Assembly: GCA_934320895.1 (NCBI GenBank)
Contig: CAKRFY010000018.1
Coordinates: forward strand, 1 to 55,430
From: an uncultured Lachnospiraceae bacterium
Lineage (GTDB): Bacteria > Bacillota > Clostridia > Lachnospirales > Lachnospiraceae
Reading direction: 5' to 3'
Length of the DNA stretch: 55,430 nucleotides
The translations under genes were made by a program, and so were the position numbers. Below the pieces are notes generated by a model. That model worked only from the letters and a program-made list of their open reading frames with translations, was not told where the DNA came from and made no database searches. Shown one piece after another: positions 25,894-34,749 of this stretch. Position 1 is the first letter of the stretch. Every line of letters begins with the position of its first letter.

Positions 25894-25959
25894 AAGTCTT
25901 CAAAAAAATGCAAAAAAATATACAGAATTAAATTTTTTCAATTCTGTATATTTTCAATA

Positions 25960-26593
25960 TTATTTTCCCAGGAAAATTATTTTCTTATTAGACCATATAT
26001 AATTATTTTCATACTCAAGTTCTATATCTTTCATTTTAGCTTCTTTTGGAACTTCATATGTAATACTGCCGCTTATCTCTCGTCCCCCTGAAACTTCCTG
26101 CAACAAAAAGCTTTCATCTGAACCATCAAGATATTCCTGATCATATTTTTTGTTATTCACATAACAGCCAAAAGACCCCGGATAACTGTCTGAGTTTCCT
26201 GTATTTTTAAATGTAAAATAAAATTTAACATATTTATAACCATCTTTTGGCTGTATAAACTGATTGTTTGATTTGTATTTCTCCGCACCCGTATATGCAA
26301 TCTCAAAATTCCCAAACTCTACCACATCACCGGGATGAAAACTGTTATCATCCGTTTTGCCATTGTTTTTACTGCTTTTATTACTTTTTTTCTTATTGCT
26401 TTTTTTGTCTTTTGAACCGCTTTTATTCTTCTTTTTATCTTTAGATGTACTTCCTGAACTTTCAGTTACACTTCCTACTTTTTTAGACTCATTTTTCGTA
26501 TCATCATTCCCGGAATTTGATGCCGCTGCAATTATAAACACCGCTATAACTACAATAACTATCCACTTGCCTTTGTTGTGGTCAAGCTTTTTT
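25960..26593 (-). pseudogene. DUF4352 lipoprotein-like gene with its 5' end cut off by an inserted element
   Basis: The frame encodes a membrane segment (KWIVIVVIAVFIIAAA), a long Lys/Ser-rich linker, and a C-terminal DUF4352 domain (FHPGDVVEFGNFEIAYTGAE ... YVKFYFTFKNTGNSD ... SFLLQEVSGG). DUF4352 proteins are secreted or membrane-anchored. In the coding frame, a TGA sits at the edge of the 184-bp inverted-repeat element and no start with a ribosome binding site remains; the GTG at 26541 is inside the membrane segment. The upstream flank of the element has TTG AAC AGA, which would fit a lost start of the type M-N-R-K-K-L. A gene disrupted by insertion is the simplest reading. Confidence 0.6.
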
Positions 26594-26777
26594 GTAACAG
26601 TTCAGCCCAAAAAAGATAAGTCAATAATACATGAGCTTGCTCAATGTATTATTGACTTGTTTTTTGGGGCTGAATAGCCTTTCATTTATGAAATGAAGTA
26701 AACACAAGCTGCATAGCAGCGACTGACAGCTTGCTGGCAGGTTTACGAATGTAATAAATGAGAGGCTGAACTGTTAC
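26594..26777. mobile_element. 184-bp inverted-repeat element (MITE-like)
   Basis: It begins GTAACAGTTCAGCC (26594-26607) and ends with the exact complement GGCTGAACTGTTAC (26764-26777). Inside, 26601-26674 can fold as one long hairpin (TTCAGCCC...GGGGCTGAA, with AAGTCAATAATACAT paired to ATGTATTATTGACTT). The second half forms another (AGCCTTTCATTTAT/ATAAATGAGAGGCT, with an inner GTAAAC/GTTTAC). It has no coding capacity. No clear target duplication is visible. Confidence 0.7.
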
Positions 26778-26821
26778 TAATTTTCTGTTCAATCTTAATA
26801 CATATATAGCGAAATATAGAT

Positions 26822-27592
26822 TTACTTAAATGAATATGAAACCGACTCGTTTCCTGCCAAATCTGAAACTACACAGTCTCCTTTAATTGTATATGATTTG
26901 ATTATTTTTCCATTTTTTGATATTTTCTTGCCGTTTACTTCATCTATTCCTGATTTGTCCGTTATTTTGCAAGTTATCTTTTTTCCTTTTCTAGTGACTT
27001 TTATCTTAGGTGCTTTTGTATCTTTCCAAACCTTAAGAATAGATTTATGACCATGTTTATCTGTAATCGACAAGGTATGCTTACCCTCCGGAATTTTTAA
27101 TTTCGATGCCGTCTTAAATTCCATATTTAATTCAGCCGCCGTCTTTTTTCCGAAGTCCTCCCATGATACATTATCATTTTCTGCCGGCTTTCTTACCTTA
27201 TCTAATTTGTAAGATTTCTTGCCGTCAAGCACTATCTTATCTACAGAGCCGGTATTATCAAGCACCTCATAACTTATGCACTTACCAAATTTATTAACAT
27301 TACCTATCATTACATATCCTGTAAGTGGTCTTTGCTTTCCAGACCCTGAACCATAAACTGAATATGACACCGGATTATATCCTGAAGTCTCTGCATATTT
27401 TTCCCTAAATGATAACACCTCTCCGGTCTTTTTATAAAATGCTGTATCTTTGATAAGATAATCCGTCTTTACTCCCGTTTTATAATATGGTGTCTTTACT
27501 TTTGCTGCATGGCTTACTTCCCCACATAACATACTTGTCATCAAACCTGCTGCAACTGCCATTGTCATAATTTTTTCAATCTGTCTTTTCAT
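26822..27592 (-). CDS. Secreted protein of unknown function with Ig-like C-terminus
   Basis: About 256 residues from the ATG at 27592 with AGGAGC upstream. A signal peptide (MKRQIEKIMTMAVAAGLMTS, cut after about AHA) is followed by an unrecognised middle region (YKTGVKTDYLIKDT ... GYVMIGNVNKFGK) and a C-terminal segment with DTKAPKIKVTRKGKK and DLAGNESVSY, typical of bacterial Ig-like domains. It is secreted or surface-associated. Function unknown; the IS end lies about 70 bases upstream of its start and may have removed its native promoter. Confidence 0.7.
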   Translation of the reverse strand: MKRQIEKIMTMAVAAGLMTSMLCGEVSHAAKVKTPYYKTGVKTDYLIKDTAFYKKTGEVLSFREKYAETSGYNPVSYSVYGSGSGKQRPLTGYVMIGNVNKFGKCISYEVLDNTGSVDKIVLDGKKSYKLDKVRKPAENDNVSWEDFGKKTAAELNMEFKTASKLKIPEGKHTLSITDKHGHKSILKVWKDTKAPKIKVTRKGKKITCKITDKSGIDEVNGKKISKNGKIIKSYTIKGDCVVSDLAGNESVSYSFK

Positions 27593-27662
27593 AAGCGTCA
27601 GCTCCTTTCTAAAATTAAGCGGACATTTGCAATCCACTCTGCTGCCTGATAGTGTTAAAATT

Positions 27663-29128
27663 ACACCACTTTACAACTTTTTTCAAAAAAACAAATCGTA
27701 CAGGACTTTCAGTGGTATAATGAGTTTGCACAAAACATTAAGAAAGAAAGTGACCCTGTACGACAAAAATATTATACAACGAAAACACACTAATTGGTAG
27801 ACTTAATCAATATTTTTTTATTTATTTTGAAACTTTTTCTGCACCTACCGCAGATACGCTGTTTTTACTTGTACTTTCAATACTGACTTTGGAATCAGTT
27901 CATTCAATAAGATTCCTGTATCAGCATTTTTTATCTGGAATAACCAGGAAATCTTTAAATGCTTTTTATCACGCCTGTTCTTATGCTAAGGCTGACTATT
28001 CCAGGTTTATGAATGTAACAGTACGGATTGCTTTACACCTGATTCCAGATTTGTTGAAAACACAGCCAGTATTCCTCTGTATAGATGATACTATGGTTGC
28101 AAAATTTGGCACGAAATTTGAAAATGCGTCAAAGCTTTTTGACCATGCTGCCCACAATGGCTCCAATTACTTAAATGGGCACTGTTTTGTAAGCCTGATG
28201 CTTTGCGTACCAGTATGGAAACATAACAAGATTTCTTATCTTGCTGTGCCTTTAGGTTATAGGATGTGGCAGAAAAAAGAATCAAAACTGCAGCTTGCTG
28301 CATCTATGGTTCGTCAGGTTATGCCTGAATTTTCACAAAAGAAAAATGTCATAATCCTTTGTGACAGCTGGTATATGAAAAAGAATCTTGTTTCCATTGT
28401 TGACGAATACCCTAATCTCGACTTGATCGGTAATGTAAGGTCAGATTCTGTTATTTATGATCTGGCACCGGCACCTACAGGTAAAAAGGGACGACCTGCA
28501 AAACATGGACAAAGACTCTCCATAGATGAAGATTTTGTACTGTCAGATGAAAAGATTGGTGATTATTATACGGGTGTACGCCGTGTACTTACAAATCTTT
28601 TCGGAGCCAGAGAAGTCCTCGCATATGTCACATCAGCCGTAAAAGATAGCGGTGCGAAACGCTTGTTTTTCAGTACGATTTCTCCTGAACAGCTGGAGAT
28701 TTTCTGTGCATGGCATGAAAAAGCTCCATTGAATCAGACTGGCAGTGATTGGATGCAGTATATACCATTATTTTTATATTCATTCCGCTGGAATATCGAA
28801 GTCAGTTATTATGAGCAGAAAACATTCTGGTCTTTATGCAGTTATATGGTACGAAGCTGCAAAGGAATCGAAATGATGGTAAATCTTATCAACATCAGTT
28901 ATTGTGCAATGAAACTGCTGCCTTATGTCGACAAAGAATTTGCTGACTATAAAGATAAAAGTGTGCAGGGATTTCGTTTTGTCTTAAGTAAAGGCATCCG
29001 TGAGCAGATATTTTTTGCCAGTTTCGTACAAAATATCGAAACCCAAATAAAATCAATATCCTTGATAAAAGCCATAAAACAAGCATTTAAGAAACATGGG
29101 TATCATTTATAAAGTTGTAAAGTGGTGT
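27663..29128 (+). mobile_element. IS4/IS701-like insertion sequence
   Basis: The ends are perfect 18-bp inverted repeats, ACACCACTTTACAACTTT (27663-27680) and its complement (29111-29128). Total length is about 1466 bp with one transposase frame. No target-site duplication can be seen directly outside the repeats. Confidence 0.85.
27750..29112 (+). pseudogene. DDE transposase, probably frameshifted near its N-terminus
   Basis: The long frame (from TTG 27889, 407 residues) has a DDE core: LCIDDTMVAKFG (first Asp), ILCDSWYMKKN (second Asp) and WNIEVSYYEQKTFW (Glu), of IS4/IS701 type. Upstream, the same protein continues in-frame as NENTLIGRLNQYFFIYFETF and further, but the likely start (GTG 27750, VTLYDKNIIQRK) is in a different frame. 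Removing one A in GAAAAC at 27781-27786 would join the two frames as ...IIQRNTLIG, and the length 27750-29112 is 3n+1. A one-base insertion is therefore likely, although start at an internal codon cannot be excluded. Confidence 0.65.
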
Positions 29129-29210
29129 TTCACTTATAAAGACAGATATTTTTCTTATTTGTTGCAAAAAATTCAAAATTAATTTAAATTTATTTTTTTA
29201 TCTTCCCTCA

Positions 29211-29270
29211 ACGCACAGCAAGGCCACATATACTTTTTACGTGTATATACAGCCTTGCGTCCATTTTTTA
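29211..29270 (+). terminator. Rho-independent terminator between the IS and the xylosidase gene
   Basis: GCAAGGC (29218-29224) pairs with GCCTTGC (29252-29258), with an inner ATATAC/GTATAT stem, followed by CATTTTTTATTTTTT on the plus strand. The minus side is also A/T-rich, so it may act in both directions for the convergent transcripts. Confidence 0.65.
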
Positions 29271-29288
29271 TTTTTTAATTTCTAAAAA

Positions 29289-30935
29289 TTATTCCACCGC
29301 TTTATCTTCATCCGCCTTATACTCAAAGAAATCAAAGTCCGCATAATGCTTATGCTTTACTCTGTCGGCACAGGTGATACCGACCATTGTTCCAGTAAAT
29401 TCACCGTACTTGCAATACTCATCTGAGAATTTTGTTGTATCAAACGGTATTCCTATCTTATTATAATCTTTTCCGTTATAGCTCCAGAAGAACTGTGAAT
29501 GTTTTCCTCTTATTTCAAGTCTGAAGTAGATAGGTACATCATCTACTGCAAGCCTTGTGTTGACAAACTCTGTTTTTTCTCCGTTTTCAAGTGCGATTAT
29601 TGAGATTGCACTCTGTCCGAGTGTTTCACTGTAATATTTGCGGAGATTTATATAATTCATGTTATCATAATAAATTATAAGTCCTGCTGAGTGCTGGTGT
29701 ACTTCCGGTACAAATTCCATCTTTGTTGTAACAGTGGCATACACGCTTGTAAGTTTTCTTGCAAGTATGCTTACTTTGTTTAAAGATGCTCTCGATTCCT
29801 GTCCACGCAAACGGACATAACCTTTTCTTGCTGTTACATCTGCAAAACTCTGTGGCATTATTCTCGGTGCATAATAGAAATTGCCGAGTGTTTCATCGTC
29901 AAAGTCATCAAAATCAGGTATCTGTTTTACTGGATATTCAGGCAACTTACTTTCCTCACAATACTCTTTTGCAATATTGCTGCCATCTGCCATGCGAAGC
30001 CAACCGTCCTCTGTCCATTTCATCTTCTGGATTGCCGTTTCACGACCAAGAGTACAGCGAAGTTCCGGTCTAAACGGTCTTGAACAAAGATGCACAAGAT
30101 ATACCTCGCCAAGCTGTGTCTCAACATAACTTCCATGCCCGGCTTTCTGCAATACCACATCAGGGTTGAAGTATTTTGGCTTCAAATGGTCGGGGTCATG
30201 CCTCTCATTTGATACGAGCGGATTTGATGTAACTATTGGATTCATAGGATCACCTTCATATGGTCCCCACACATTTTTTGAGCGTCCCATTGTTACACAG
30301 TGGTTATATCCTGTACCGCCCTCCGCACACATAATATAATAATAGCCGTTTCTCTTTGTAAGATGAGGTGCTTCGATACATCCTCTGTCCGTACCTCCAC
30401 GCCAGATGCGTTTTGGATAACCGATTATCTCCTTCTTTTCCGGATCATACTCAGAGATTGCGATAACGCCCGGTTTTTCGTAGCCCTCTCTCGTCTCCCA
30501 GTCAAGTGAAACAATATATTTTCTTCCGTCATCATCGTGAAGTATTGAGGCATCAAATCCTGATGAATGTAAATATACCGGCTCACTCCATGGTCCTCTT
30601 ATGTCCTTTGCCGTAATAACAAAATTATCTACATCAAAATATCTTGCATTCATTGAATTCATGACACCATATACAACATAGAACATATCTTCCTGCTCGC
30701 AATATGTAAGACATGGTGCCCATATTCCCTTTGCTGAAGGAAGTTTTTTAAGGTCAGGATTGGTATCATCTGTGAGAACATGTGTGTAAAGTTCCCAGTT
30801 TTTCATATCTTTTGAATGATAAACCGGTATTCCCGGAAACCACTCAAATGTTGATACTGCAATATAATAATCATCACCTTTACGGCAGATACATGGATCA
30901 GGGTTAAAACCCTTTAATATTGGATTTTTAAGCAT
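29289..30935 (-). CDS. xynB: GH43 beta-xylosidase
   Basis: 548 residues from the ATG at 30935 with GGAAGGAG upstream; it overlaps the symporter gene by 8 bases, so a longer frame to 30992 is not used. The five-bladed catalytic domain starts MLKNPILKGFNPDPCICRKG with Asp13 as the general base, and the conserved general-acid Glu is in GCIEAPHLTKRNG near residue 185. A C-terminal beta-sandwich (from about 320) completes the XynB-type enzyme, of usual length (about 535). It cleaves xylose or arabinose units from xylo-oligosaccharides in the cytoplasm after uptake by the adjacent symporter. Confidence 0.92.
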   Translation of the reverse strand: MLKNPILKGFNPDPCICRKGDDYYIAVSTFEWFPGIPVYHSKDMKNWELYTHVLTDDTNPDLKKLPSAKGIWAPCLTYCEQEDMFYVVYGVMNSMNARYFDVDNFVITAKDIRGPWSEPVYLHSSGFDASILHDDDGRKYIVSLDWETREGYEKPGVIAISEYDPEKKEIIGYPKRIWRGGTDRGCIEAPHLTKRNGYYYIMCAEGGTGYNHCVTMGRSKNVWGPYEGDPMNPIVTSNPLVSNERHDPDHLKPKYFNPDVVLQKAGHGSYVETQLGEVYLVHLCSRPFRPELRCTLGRETAIQKMKWTEDGWLRMADGSNIAKEYCEESKLPEYPVKQIPDFDDFDDETLGNFYYAPRIMPQSFADVTARKGYVRLRGQESRASLNKVSILARKLTSVYATVTTKMEFVPEVHQHSAGLIIYYDNMNYINLRKYYSETLGQSAISIIALENGEKTEFVNTRLAVDDVPIYFRLEIRGKHSQFFWSYNGKDYNKIGIPFDTTKFSDEYCKYGEFTGTMVGITCADRVKHKHYADFDFFEYKADEDKAVE

Positions 30936-32259
30936 TTTTATTCGCTCCTTCCTTTTCAAGTGCTTCAACGATTCCATCATACTCTTTATCAAGTTTGTAG
31001 AACCACATTACAACAACCTGTCCTATACAAAGGATTGCAGGAATCCAGATAAATGTGATTTCTGAACCTGTGCCTGCTCCTGCTGCACCGATAACCCAGC
31101 CAAGAATTGCAGAACCAAGTCCGTTTCCTACCTTGAAACCAAAACTTGAAGCAGAATTTATAAGTCCCTCCGTACGGTAACCTGTTTTCCACTCACCATA
31201 CTCGATAGTGTCAGATACGATTGCGAACATACATGATGAAATTCCTGCATTTCCAACACCTTTAAGTACACATGCAGTTATAATTCCTGCCATGTTTGTT
31301 CCGACAAAGCCAAACATTGCAAAACCAAGTCCGTAAATAACAGCTCCGATGATGAGCATATTTCTCTTACCGATTTTCTTAATAATAAATGCAGTAAAGA
31401 ACATCACACCTATCTGAACAAGGTTTGCAACAAGGTTCATTGTTCCGACCATGTCACTGTTATGGAGTATATTTTTTGCATAATATACTGCTGCCCCACC
31501 ATTTAATGAATAATTGATAAAGATAAATACAAGTGTTATTGTTATCATTATCCAATATTTATTCTGGAACAATAAACCGATTCCCTTTACAAATGGAACT
31601 TTTTCCTGTTTTGTATCTTTTGCAGGAACTACGCGCTCTTTTGTTCCCGTAAATGTTATCATAAATACGATTACTGCCAAAATTCCAAATACTGCAAATG
31701 TCTTTGTCCATGCTGAAAGATTATTCCCGAAAAATTCAACTAAAGGAAGTGTAAGATTTGTTATTATCAATGTTCCTGTTGTTGCCAATATCATACGGAA
31801 AATGCTAAGCACTGAACGTTCATATTGATCCTGTGTAATCAGTGAATTAAGCGTTGCGTATGGTACATTTATAGCTGTATATATAACAGAAGAAACTAAG
31901 TTATAAGTTATAAAAATATACGCAAGCTTTGCTGAATTGCCAAGACCTGATGGAACTGAAAACAGTAGGATTCCTGCCAGTGCAAATGGGATAGCCATAC
32001 GAAGTATCCACGGCCTGCACTTTCCAAATCTTGATTTTGTCCTGTCAACGATAATTCCCATTATCAGATCCGTAATACCATCAAACACTCTTGATAAAAG
32101 CATTATCGTACCGATAACGCCTGCACTTACATGAACATAATCTGTGTAATAAAATAAAAGAAATGATGACATTGCCGAGTAGATAATATTACAGCCTAAA
32201 TCTCCGCAACCATAAGAAAAACGCTCCCAAAAACGGATTTCACTTTTTTTGTGACTCAT
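30928..32259 (-). CDS. Glycoside-pentoside-hexuronide (GPH) family cation symporter
   Basis: 443 residues with about 12 membrane segments. The N-terminus (RFWERFSYGCGDLGCNIIY) and VPYATLNSLITQDQYERS plus ISSCMFAIVSDTIEYGEWKTG are GPH family signatures. It imports a glycoside, here probably xylo-oligosaccharides or xylosides, with a cation. The 8-base overlap with xynB indicates co-transcription; the promoter at 32376-32404 and an inverted repeat lie upstream. The AraC-type regulator at 32670 is the likely controller. Confidence 0.88.
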   Translation of the reverse strand: MSHKKSEIRFWERFSYGCGDLGCNIIYSAMSSFLLFYYTDYVHVSAGVIGTIMLLSRVFDGITDLIMGIIVDRTKSRFGKCRPWILRMAIPFALAGILLFSVPSGLGNSAKLAYIFITYNLVSSVIYTAINVPYATLNSLITQDQYERSVLSIFRMILATTGTLIITNLTLPLVEFFGNNLSAWTKTFAVFGILAVIVFMITFTGTKERVVPAKDTKQEKVPFVKGIGLLFQNKYWIMITITLVFIFINYSLNGGAAVYYAKNILHNSDMVGTMNLVANLVQIGVMFFTAFIIKKIGKRNMLIIGAVIYGLGFAMFGFVGTNMAGIITACVLKGVGNAGISSCMFAIVSDTIEYGEWKTGYRTEGLINSASSFGFKVGNGLGSAILGWVIGAAGAGTGSEITFIWIPAILCIGQVVVMWFYKLDKEYDGIVEALEKEGANKNA

Positions 32260-32375
32260 AACGAGCCCTCCTTTCGCATTAGTAAATTCGTGTCTGCATT
32301 TTGCAAATTATAATGAATACTTACGAGTTCATTATATGATCACCAGCTTATAATGTCATATGTAAAATAATCGTT

Positions 32376-32406
32376 ATAATATTTTGCAGTTACCTTTAAT
32401 GTAACT
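32376..32406 (-). promoter_or_regulatory. Promoter and operator of the xyloside operon
   Basis: On the minus strand TTACAT (32399-32404), 17 bp, then TATTAT (32376-32381). The inverted repeat AGTTAC-7-GTAACT (32388-32406) lies over the -35, a position suited to a repressor or an activator. Confidence 0.6.
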
Positions 32407-32560
32407 ATAGTATAAATGCTTAAATCAAAAATGAAATCCAGTTATTCAGACGCAAAAAAGGTATTATTCCGACTTTTAGTATATAATGCACACTTCAAAA
32501 ACAAATGGCAATATAGCAAAATATCTTTTGACCTAAACATAATAATATAAACAAAATAAA

Positions 32561-32658
32561 GGATATGTCGCATCAATCATAATCTATACAATATGTAGAT
32601 GCTAATAACAGATTTATTATCTACATATTGTATGAATAGTGCTTTATGCGACATACCC
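32561..32658 (-). repeat. Nested stem-loop repeat, copy 2 (likely terminator of the AraC gene)
   Basis: TATGTCGCAT (32564-32573) pairs with ATGCGACATA (32646-32655), with outer GG/CC across an A-C mismatch. Inside, ATACAATATGTAGAT pairs with ATCTACATATTGTAT. It lies 12 bases past the AraC stop. The interior matches copy 1 (6627-6738) when both are read along the upstream gene. Confidence 0.8.
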
Positions 32659-32669
32659 TCATCTATGTG

Positions 32670-33530
32670 CTATGCCTTATATTTACTCTGTTCTTTTTTC
32701 CTGTGTTCCCTCGGTGTGCAGCCGTACTGATTGCGAAAATATTTCATTGAAAGATGATGATTTGTGCAGCCATGTCTCTCAAAAATATCCGCTACCGAAT
32801 CATTTGTATTAACAAGTGCACGGTGGACATAACCTATACGCACAAGATATATATAATCAGTAACCGTACAGTTCATATATTTCTTAAAAAATCTTGCCAT
32901 ATAATCAGGATTATAGCCAAATCTCTCTGCAATAACGGCTGTTGAAATGGCATCTGCATGATTTTCATCTATAAAATCCATTATGTCTTTTAATCTGTTA
33001 AAATACTTGTCATCCCTCTCAAAATCCCTTTGCAATAATTTCTCCGAATAGGAATGAATAAGCGTGAATAAAAGTTCATAAAGCAAACTGTTAAACCGAA
33101 GCAGATACCCCTCTGGTTTAACATCATAGACAACATACATATCCGTAAAAATCTTTTTCAACCGTTCAAGTTTTGTTTTTTTAACCTCGTCCCCCGGATG
33201 CATATCAACAAAAAATCTTCGCAGATGCATTGACGGAACATATTTGTCATAAAAACGCTGTGGTATCTGAAGCACAAGAGCCTCATTTTTTTCAGAAAAA
33301 ACGGAATGGATTTCCCTTGGATTTGCCATAAAAAATTCACCGTCACACGCCGTCACCTTGACACCTCTCGGAAGATTAAGCACAACTTTCCCCTTTATAA
33401 CATAGACAATTTCAAGACTGTTGTGCCAGTGAGGTGAAACATAACTGCCCTCATCCTTAGACAGATAAAATCTCACATCAACATCGGGATTGCTTGTCAC
33501 TATCTCATGACGCATTTTTTCCTGTTCCAT
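32670..33530 (-). CDS. AraC-family transcriptional regulator
   Basis: 286 residues. An N-terminal cupin-type sensing domain (YLSKDEGSYVSPHWHNSLEI, about 23-42) is followed by a C-terminal double helix-turn-helix (ISTAVIAERFGYNPDYMARF at about 195-214 and DSVADIFERHGCTNHHLSMKYF at about 243-264). AGAGGTG supports the start. It probably responds to an oligosaccharide and controls the xylosidase/symporter operon next to it, which points in the same direction with the promoter between them. A Glu/Tyr-rich ending (REHRKKEQSKYKA) is typical. Confidence 0.85.
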   Translation of the reverse strand: MEQEKMRHEIVTSNPDVDVRFYLSKDEGSYVSPHWHNSLEIVYVIKGKVVLNLPRGVKVTACDGEFFMANPREIHSVFSEKNEALVLQIPQRFYDKYVPSMHLRRFFVDMHPGDEVKKTKLERLKKIFTDMYVVYDVKPEGYLLRFNSLLYELLFTLIHSYSEKLLQRDFERDDKYFNRLKDIMDFIDENHADAISTAVIAERFGYNPDYMARFFKKYMNCTVTDYIYLVRIGYVHRALVNTNDSVADIFERHGCTNHHLSMKYFRNQYGCTPREHRKKEQSKYKA

Positions 33531-33537
33531 ATGATTT

Positions 33538-33882
33538 TCACCTCTGTTTAAGTTTGTATTTTCCCTCCACTTTCACATAAGCAAACATGATTCCAATTAT
33601 CAAAACCACAACTCCTGCCATAACAGCCCAAAATACAAGACTGTTCTGCCCAAAAAACAGGAATGGCAGACCAAGTATTTCAAATACTATGGCAAAAACA
33701 ATCCATATGGTAGATACTGCATTATTATATGCTCTGATATCTGTAACCTCAAGTTTTTTAACATTAGACCACGGTTTAGCATTAGACCAAAAGCCGACAG
33801 GTTTTTCTGACTTTCTGTCCACTAAACCAATTACCAAAAATAAAACTGCAACCAGACTCCAAACAATAAAAGCAATAATCAT
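33538..33882 (-). CDS. Small membrane protein, unknown function
   Basis: 114 residues from the ATG at 33882 with AAAGGAGG upstream. Three hydrophobic segments (about 4-22, 56-78, 82-100) with a KKLEVTDIRAYNNAVST loop between the first and second. The pattern resembles small YccF/DUF3784-like proteins but I am not certain. It lies 8 bases before the AraC gene, so they are probably co-transcribed. Confidence 0.65.
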   Translation of the reverse strand: MIIAFIVWSLVAVLFLVIGLVDRKSEKPVGFWSNAKPWSNVKKLEVTDIRAYNNAVSTIWIVFAIVFEILGLPFLFFGQNSLVFWAVMAGVVVLIIGIMFAYVKVEGKYKLKQR

Positions 33883-33913
33883 TTTTTCAACCTCCTTTAT
33901 TTTGTATAAAAAA

Positions 33914-34576
33914 TCATTCTCCATATTTTATCTTCGGCAGATTCCACTCAAAATGAGCTGCCAGCACACGCACCGCCACAACAAGCACTGAACATCCGAC
34001 TATTGCTGTGTTCCTTCCTATATAATTGTCAATTGCTATATAAGCCCCTGCTCCCGCTGCCGATGCAACCGCATATATATGTTTCTTAAATATATACGGT
34101 ATCACCCCGCTCATTATGTCACGCAGAATACCACCACCTACTCCTGTTATCACTCCAACAAACATAAGCAGAAATGTATTTGTATTGTAATCACTGACTG
34201 TCTTTTTCGCCACATCTATTCCGATGACGGTAAATGCTCCAAGTCCTACAGCATCAGAGAGCATCAGCACATTTTCATAAACGGCCATAAAACCTGCACT
34301 CTGCTCTTTTATATGCTCTGACGCTTTTATGAGCATAAAGCCAAATACGATACATGAGATTATTGCAGCTATACAGACATCCCTCGGATCTTTAAATGCT
34401 GAGGGTGGCGTATTGCCAAGCAGAACATCCCTTGTTACACCTCCACCAACTGCTGTTACGATTCCAAGTACACATACTCCGAGCAGATCCATCCTCTTTT
34501 TTATCGCAGTCATAGCACCTGATATTGCAAAAGCAACAACCCCTATTATGTCTAAGATATCTATCAGATCATTCAT
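33914..34576 (-). CDS. TRIC-type (UPF0126/YadS) cation channel
   Basis: 220 residues from MNDLIDILDIIGVVAFAISG. Two repeats of the UPF0126 domain contain the GGGVTRDVLLG and GGGILRDIMSG signatures, with seven predicted membrane helices. Prokaryotic members are homotrimeric cation channels. The frame extends upstream to 34687, but only the internal ATG at 34576 has a plausible GTTGAGA and the family N-terminus. Monocistronic-looking; the terminator of pgi lies just upstream. Confidence 0.85.
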   Translation of the reverse strand: MNDLIDILDIIGVVAFAISGAMTAIKKRMDLLGVCVLGIVTAVGGGVTRDVLLGNTPPSAFKDPRDVCIAAIISCIVFGFMLIKASEHIKEQSAGFMAVYENVLMLSDAVGLGAFTVIGIDVAKKTVSDYNTNTFLLMFVGVITGVGGGILRDIMSGVIPYIFKKHIYAVASAAGAGAYIAIDNYIGRNTAIVGCSVLVVAVRVLAAHFEWNLPKIKYGE

Positions 34577-34661
34577 TTTTAATCTCAACTTTCCATACGA
34601 TTTAGTACAACCATTTACTAAAATGGCAAAGCATCTGAATTTTGTAGTTACTATATCATAA

Positions 34662-34725
34662 AAAACAGGATATGTCCCCTGCTCCAAGACATTTTTATCT
34701 CAAAGCAAAAATCATATCCTGTTTT
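34662..34725 (-). terminator. Terminator after pgi
   Basis: AAAACAGGATATG (34662-34674) is the exact complement of CATATCCTGTTTT (34713-34725). On the minus strand, the stem is followed by TTTTTTA. The long loop can form a smaller hairpin ATTTTT/AAAAAT. Confidence 0.75.
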
Positions 34726-34749
34726 ATATCCATCTGACTATGTTATTTA

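Larger units (their letters stand above)
32260..32669. other. 410-bp interval between the xyloside operon and AraC gene
   Basis: Contains the promoter/operator at 32376-32406 and the stem-loop repeat copy 2 at 32561-32658. No coding region is visible. Confidence 0.6.

Noticed and set aside
26357..26677. 106-residue plus-strand frame
   Set aside because: Antisense of the Lys/Ser-rich linker, giving artificial Leu/Phe runs.
34662..34725. Possible riboswitch upstream of the TRIC channel
   Set aside because: It is a simple long stem followed by a T-run downstream of pgi; no known aptamer features.
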